A stretch of DNA of 16,359 nucleotides from Actinobacteria bacterium UBA2541 (lineage in GTDB: Bacteria > Actinomycetota > Actinomycetes > Nanopelagicales > Nanopelagicaceae): contig DDMR01000017.1 in NCBI GenBank assembly GCA_002340925.1, positions 14,690 through 31,048 of the forward strand, given 5' to 3'. The notes beneath the pieces are model-generated. The model was not told the origin of the DNA. It searched no databases and worked only from the letters and a program-made list of their open reading frames with translations. Every line of letters begins with the position of its first letter. Within the stretch, counting starts at the first letter, position 1. The position numbers were made by a program, and so were the translations under genes. Positions 14,897-16,359 of this stretch are shown one piece after another.

Positions 14897-15914
14897 CGTC
14901 CGCGCAGAGCGCGAGTATGACATTTGTTTCGTCGAAAGCTGGCGGCTGCAATTTGCTGAAATTGCTAAATCACATGAGAAAGTTTTAGTCATTGCGCCAT
15001 CTGAACTTGTCACTAAGTATGATTTGCGATCTTTAAAGAGTTCGGGGGTTCAGGTAATCGAAACCCCTGCAGGTGAGTCAGCAAAGTCCCCTGAGTATTT
15101 ACTTGAGCTATGGAAGGTCTGCGGAGATTTTGGGCTAACTCGAAGTGATGTGATTGTGGGGATCGGTGGAGGTGCAACAACAGATCTTGCTGGTTTTGTC
15201 GCAGCCACTTGGCTTCGCGGAATCTCTTGGTATGCATTCCCGACATCATTGGCAGGAATGGTAGACGCGGCTATTGGTGGCAAAACGGGCGTAAATAGTT
15301 CGCATGGAAAGAATCTGGTTGGCGCGTTTCATTCGCCGGAATCTGTAATTATTGATCAGGTATTTTTGAAAACACTTTCAATTCGAGATTTCAATGCTGG
15401 AATGGCCGAGATAATCAAAGCAGGCTTCATTGACAACTCGAAAATTCTTGAGCTGGCCAAGAATCCGACCGAAAATATTGGTGAATTGATTTGGTTAAGC
15501 GCTGATATGAAAGCGCGGGTTGTTTCGCAAGATTTCCGGGAGAGTAAAGTTCGTGAAATTTTAAATTACGGGCACACTTTAGGTCACGCAATTGAGAAAT
15601 TAGAAAATTACAAGTTGCGACATGGGGAAGCGGTTTCTATTGGGCTAGTTTTTGCAGCTGAACTCAGTAATGTCGCAGGATATTTGGACCAGGACATAGT
15701 TAATCAACATCGAACACTCCTTTCAAAATTTGATTTGCCAATAACTTATGAGAAGAGCGCACTTCCAAAGTTGCTCGAACTGATGGCCAGCGATAAAAAG
15801 AGCCGTGGAAATGCACTTAGATTCATAGGTATAAGTGATATTGCTAAACCAATCTGGTTAGAGCAAGTAACCTCCGACCAGATAGCGGTCGCATATGAGA
15901 GAATTTCAGTATGA
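14883..15914 (+). CDS. aroB: 3-Dehydroquinate synthase
   Basis: Converts DAHP to 3-dehydroquinate, the second shikimate step, using NAD+ and a divalent metal. 343 residues from the ATG at 14883. NAD-binding region GIGGGATTDLAGF (93-105), then FPTSLAGMVDAAIGGKTGVN (119-138), where the Lys/Thr/Asn of the substrate site are seen. Metal ligands are E176 (AEIIK), H231 (NYGHTLGH) and H247 (RHGEAVSIG). The frame is open back to TTG 14847, but the extra 12 residues overlap aroK and lack a ribosome-binding site, whereas GGAG stands 6 bases before 14883. The sequence from there, MQTISVRAEREYDI, resembles the usual family start. Ends in an ATGA overlap with aroQ. Confidence 0.97.
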   Translation: MQTISVRAEREYDICFVESWRLQFAEIAKSHEKVLVIAPSELVTKYDLRSLKSSGVQVIETPAGESAKSPEYLLELWKVCGDFGLTRSDVIVGIGGGATTDLAGFVAATWLRGISWYAFPTSLAGMVDAAIGGKTGVNSSHGKNLVGAFHSPESVIIDQVFLKTLSIRDFNAGMAEIIKAGFIDNSKILELAKNPTENIGELIWLSADMKARVVSQDFRESKVREILNYGHTLGHAIEKLENYKLRHGEAVSIGLVFAAELSNVAGYLDQDIVNQHRTLLSKFDLPITYEKSALPKLLELMASDKKSRGNALRFIGISDIAKPIWLEQVTSDQIAVAYERISV

Positions 15915-16342
15915 AAGTATTAGTTCTCAATGGACCTAATTTGGGGCGATTGGACCTTCGTGACTCCAACATCTATGGCAATCTTGATTTTGCCGGGCTC
16001 AAGTCAGAAATAGTTTCAACCGGCAAAGAGCTTGGGTTCGAATGTGATGTTCGCCAGAGTGATAGTGAAGTAGAGATAATTTCTTGGTTGCACGAAGCTG
16101 CAGATACCAACACTCCTGTTGTAATCAATCCTGCAGCCTTTACACATTATTCGTATGCGATTCGCGATGCTGCGGACATGGTCAAGGCTCCCTTAATTGA
16201 GGTGCATCTTTCTAATCCAATGTCCCGTGAAGAATTTCGCCATACCTCAGTGATTTCAGGGGTAGCAAACGGAACGATTGCTGGCTTTGGCCCAGATTCA
16301 TATCGATTGGCCTTGATTGCACTCTCTCGTATGGCAAAGTAG
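15911..16342 (+). CDS. aroQ: Type II 3-dehydroquinate dehydratase
   Basis: Dehydrates 3-dehydroquinate to 3-dehydroshikimate. It is the dodecameric type II enzyme, unrelated to the type I AroD. 143 residues, the usual size. LNGPNLGRLDLRDSNIYG (6-23) carries the mobile loop with R17 and the catalytic Tyr22. INPAAFTHYS (72-81) has N73 and H79. EVHLSNPMSREEFR (97-110) has E97, catalytic H99 and R110. The common 'LGxREP' of the loop reads LDLRDS, a mild variant; the essential Arg and Tyr remain. The start overlaps aroB by ATGA. Only 17 bases follow the TAG before the window ends, with no terminator visible. In many actinobacteria efp comes next, which cannot be tested here. Confidence 0.97.
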   Translation: MKVLVLNGPNLGRLDLRDSNIYGNLDFAGLKSEIVSTGKELGFECDVRQSDSEVEIISWLHEAADTNTPVVINPAAFTHYSYAIRDAADMVKAPLIEVHLSNPMSREEFRHTSVISGVANGTIAGFGPDSYRLALIALSRMAK

Positions 16343-16359
16343 CGCACGCCCGCAAATTT

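Noticed and set aside
1..16359. Novel defence, mobile or biosynthetic system
   Set aside because: All genes belong to known housekeeping families in an order familiar from actinobacteria; there are no integrases, transposases, direct-repeat arrays or composition breaks.

Overview
The window reads as a compact chromosomal housekeeping region of an actinobacterium. The main evidence is gene order: rel, metallo-hydrolase, hisS, aspS, alaS, ruvX, mltG, aroE, prepilin peptidase, aroC, aroK, aroB, aroQ. This matches the backbone I know from Mycobacterium tuberculosis (Rv2583c down to Rv2537c, with many genes in between there). The AT-leaning base composition, very short intergenic gaps and several stop/start overlaps suggest a streamlined low-GC actinobacterium, such as the freshwater acI/Nanopelagicales group. 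That lineage is an inference, not proven. Every gene is recognisable, there are no mobile elements, CRISPR arrays or RNA genes, and I see no undescribed system.

Layout. Positions 1-1959 hold the 3' part of a bifunctional (p)ppGpp synthetase/hydrolase (rel), cut by the window edge. It converges on a DUF349-repeat protein (1956-3287, the only minus-strand gene), and the two stop codons interlock in one TTAA. The 208-base gap 3288-3495 is the only sizeable non-coding stretch. It should drive divergent transcription and holds an 11-bp tandem repeat, a plausible promoter and a perfect inverted repeat.

From 3496 everything is on the plus strand. First comes an information-processing block: a metallo-beta-lactamase-fold hydrolase, hisS, aspS, a small membrane-anchored DUF948 protein, alaS and ruvX. 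The cell-wall gene mltG follows. Then comes a shikimate block: aroE, a small type IV prepilin peptidase, aroC, aroK, aroB and aroQ. Together aroB, aroQ, aroE, aroK and aroC cover shikimate-pathway steps 2-5 and 7. DAHP synthase and EPSP synthase (aroA) are not in the window. The ruvX-mltG-aroE and aroC-aroK-aroB-aroQ runs are joined by overlapping or abutting stop/start codons.

Regulation that can be read: two gene starts (DUF948 and the prepilin peptidase) share the same geometry, a TAGGYT -10-like box exactly 6 nt before the ATG, which suggests leaderless transcripts. The 52-base aroE/prepilin-peptidase gap also contains a perfect TTATCCACA DnaA-box match and a 6-bp inverted repeat. The alaS and aroB starts were placed downstream of the longest open frame on family and ribosome-binding-site grounds.
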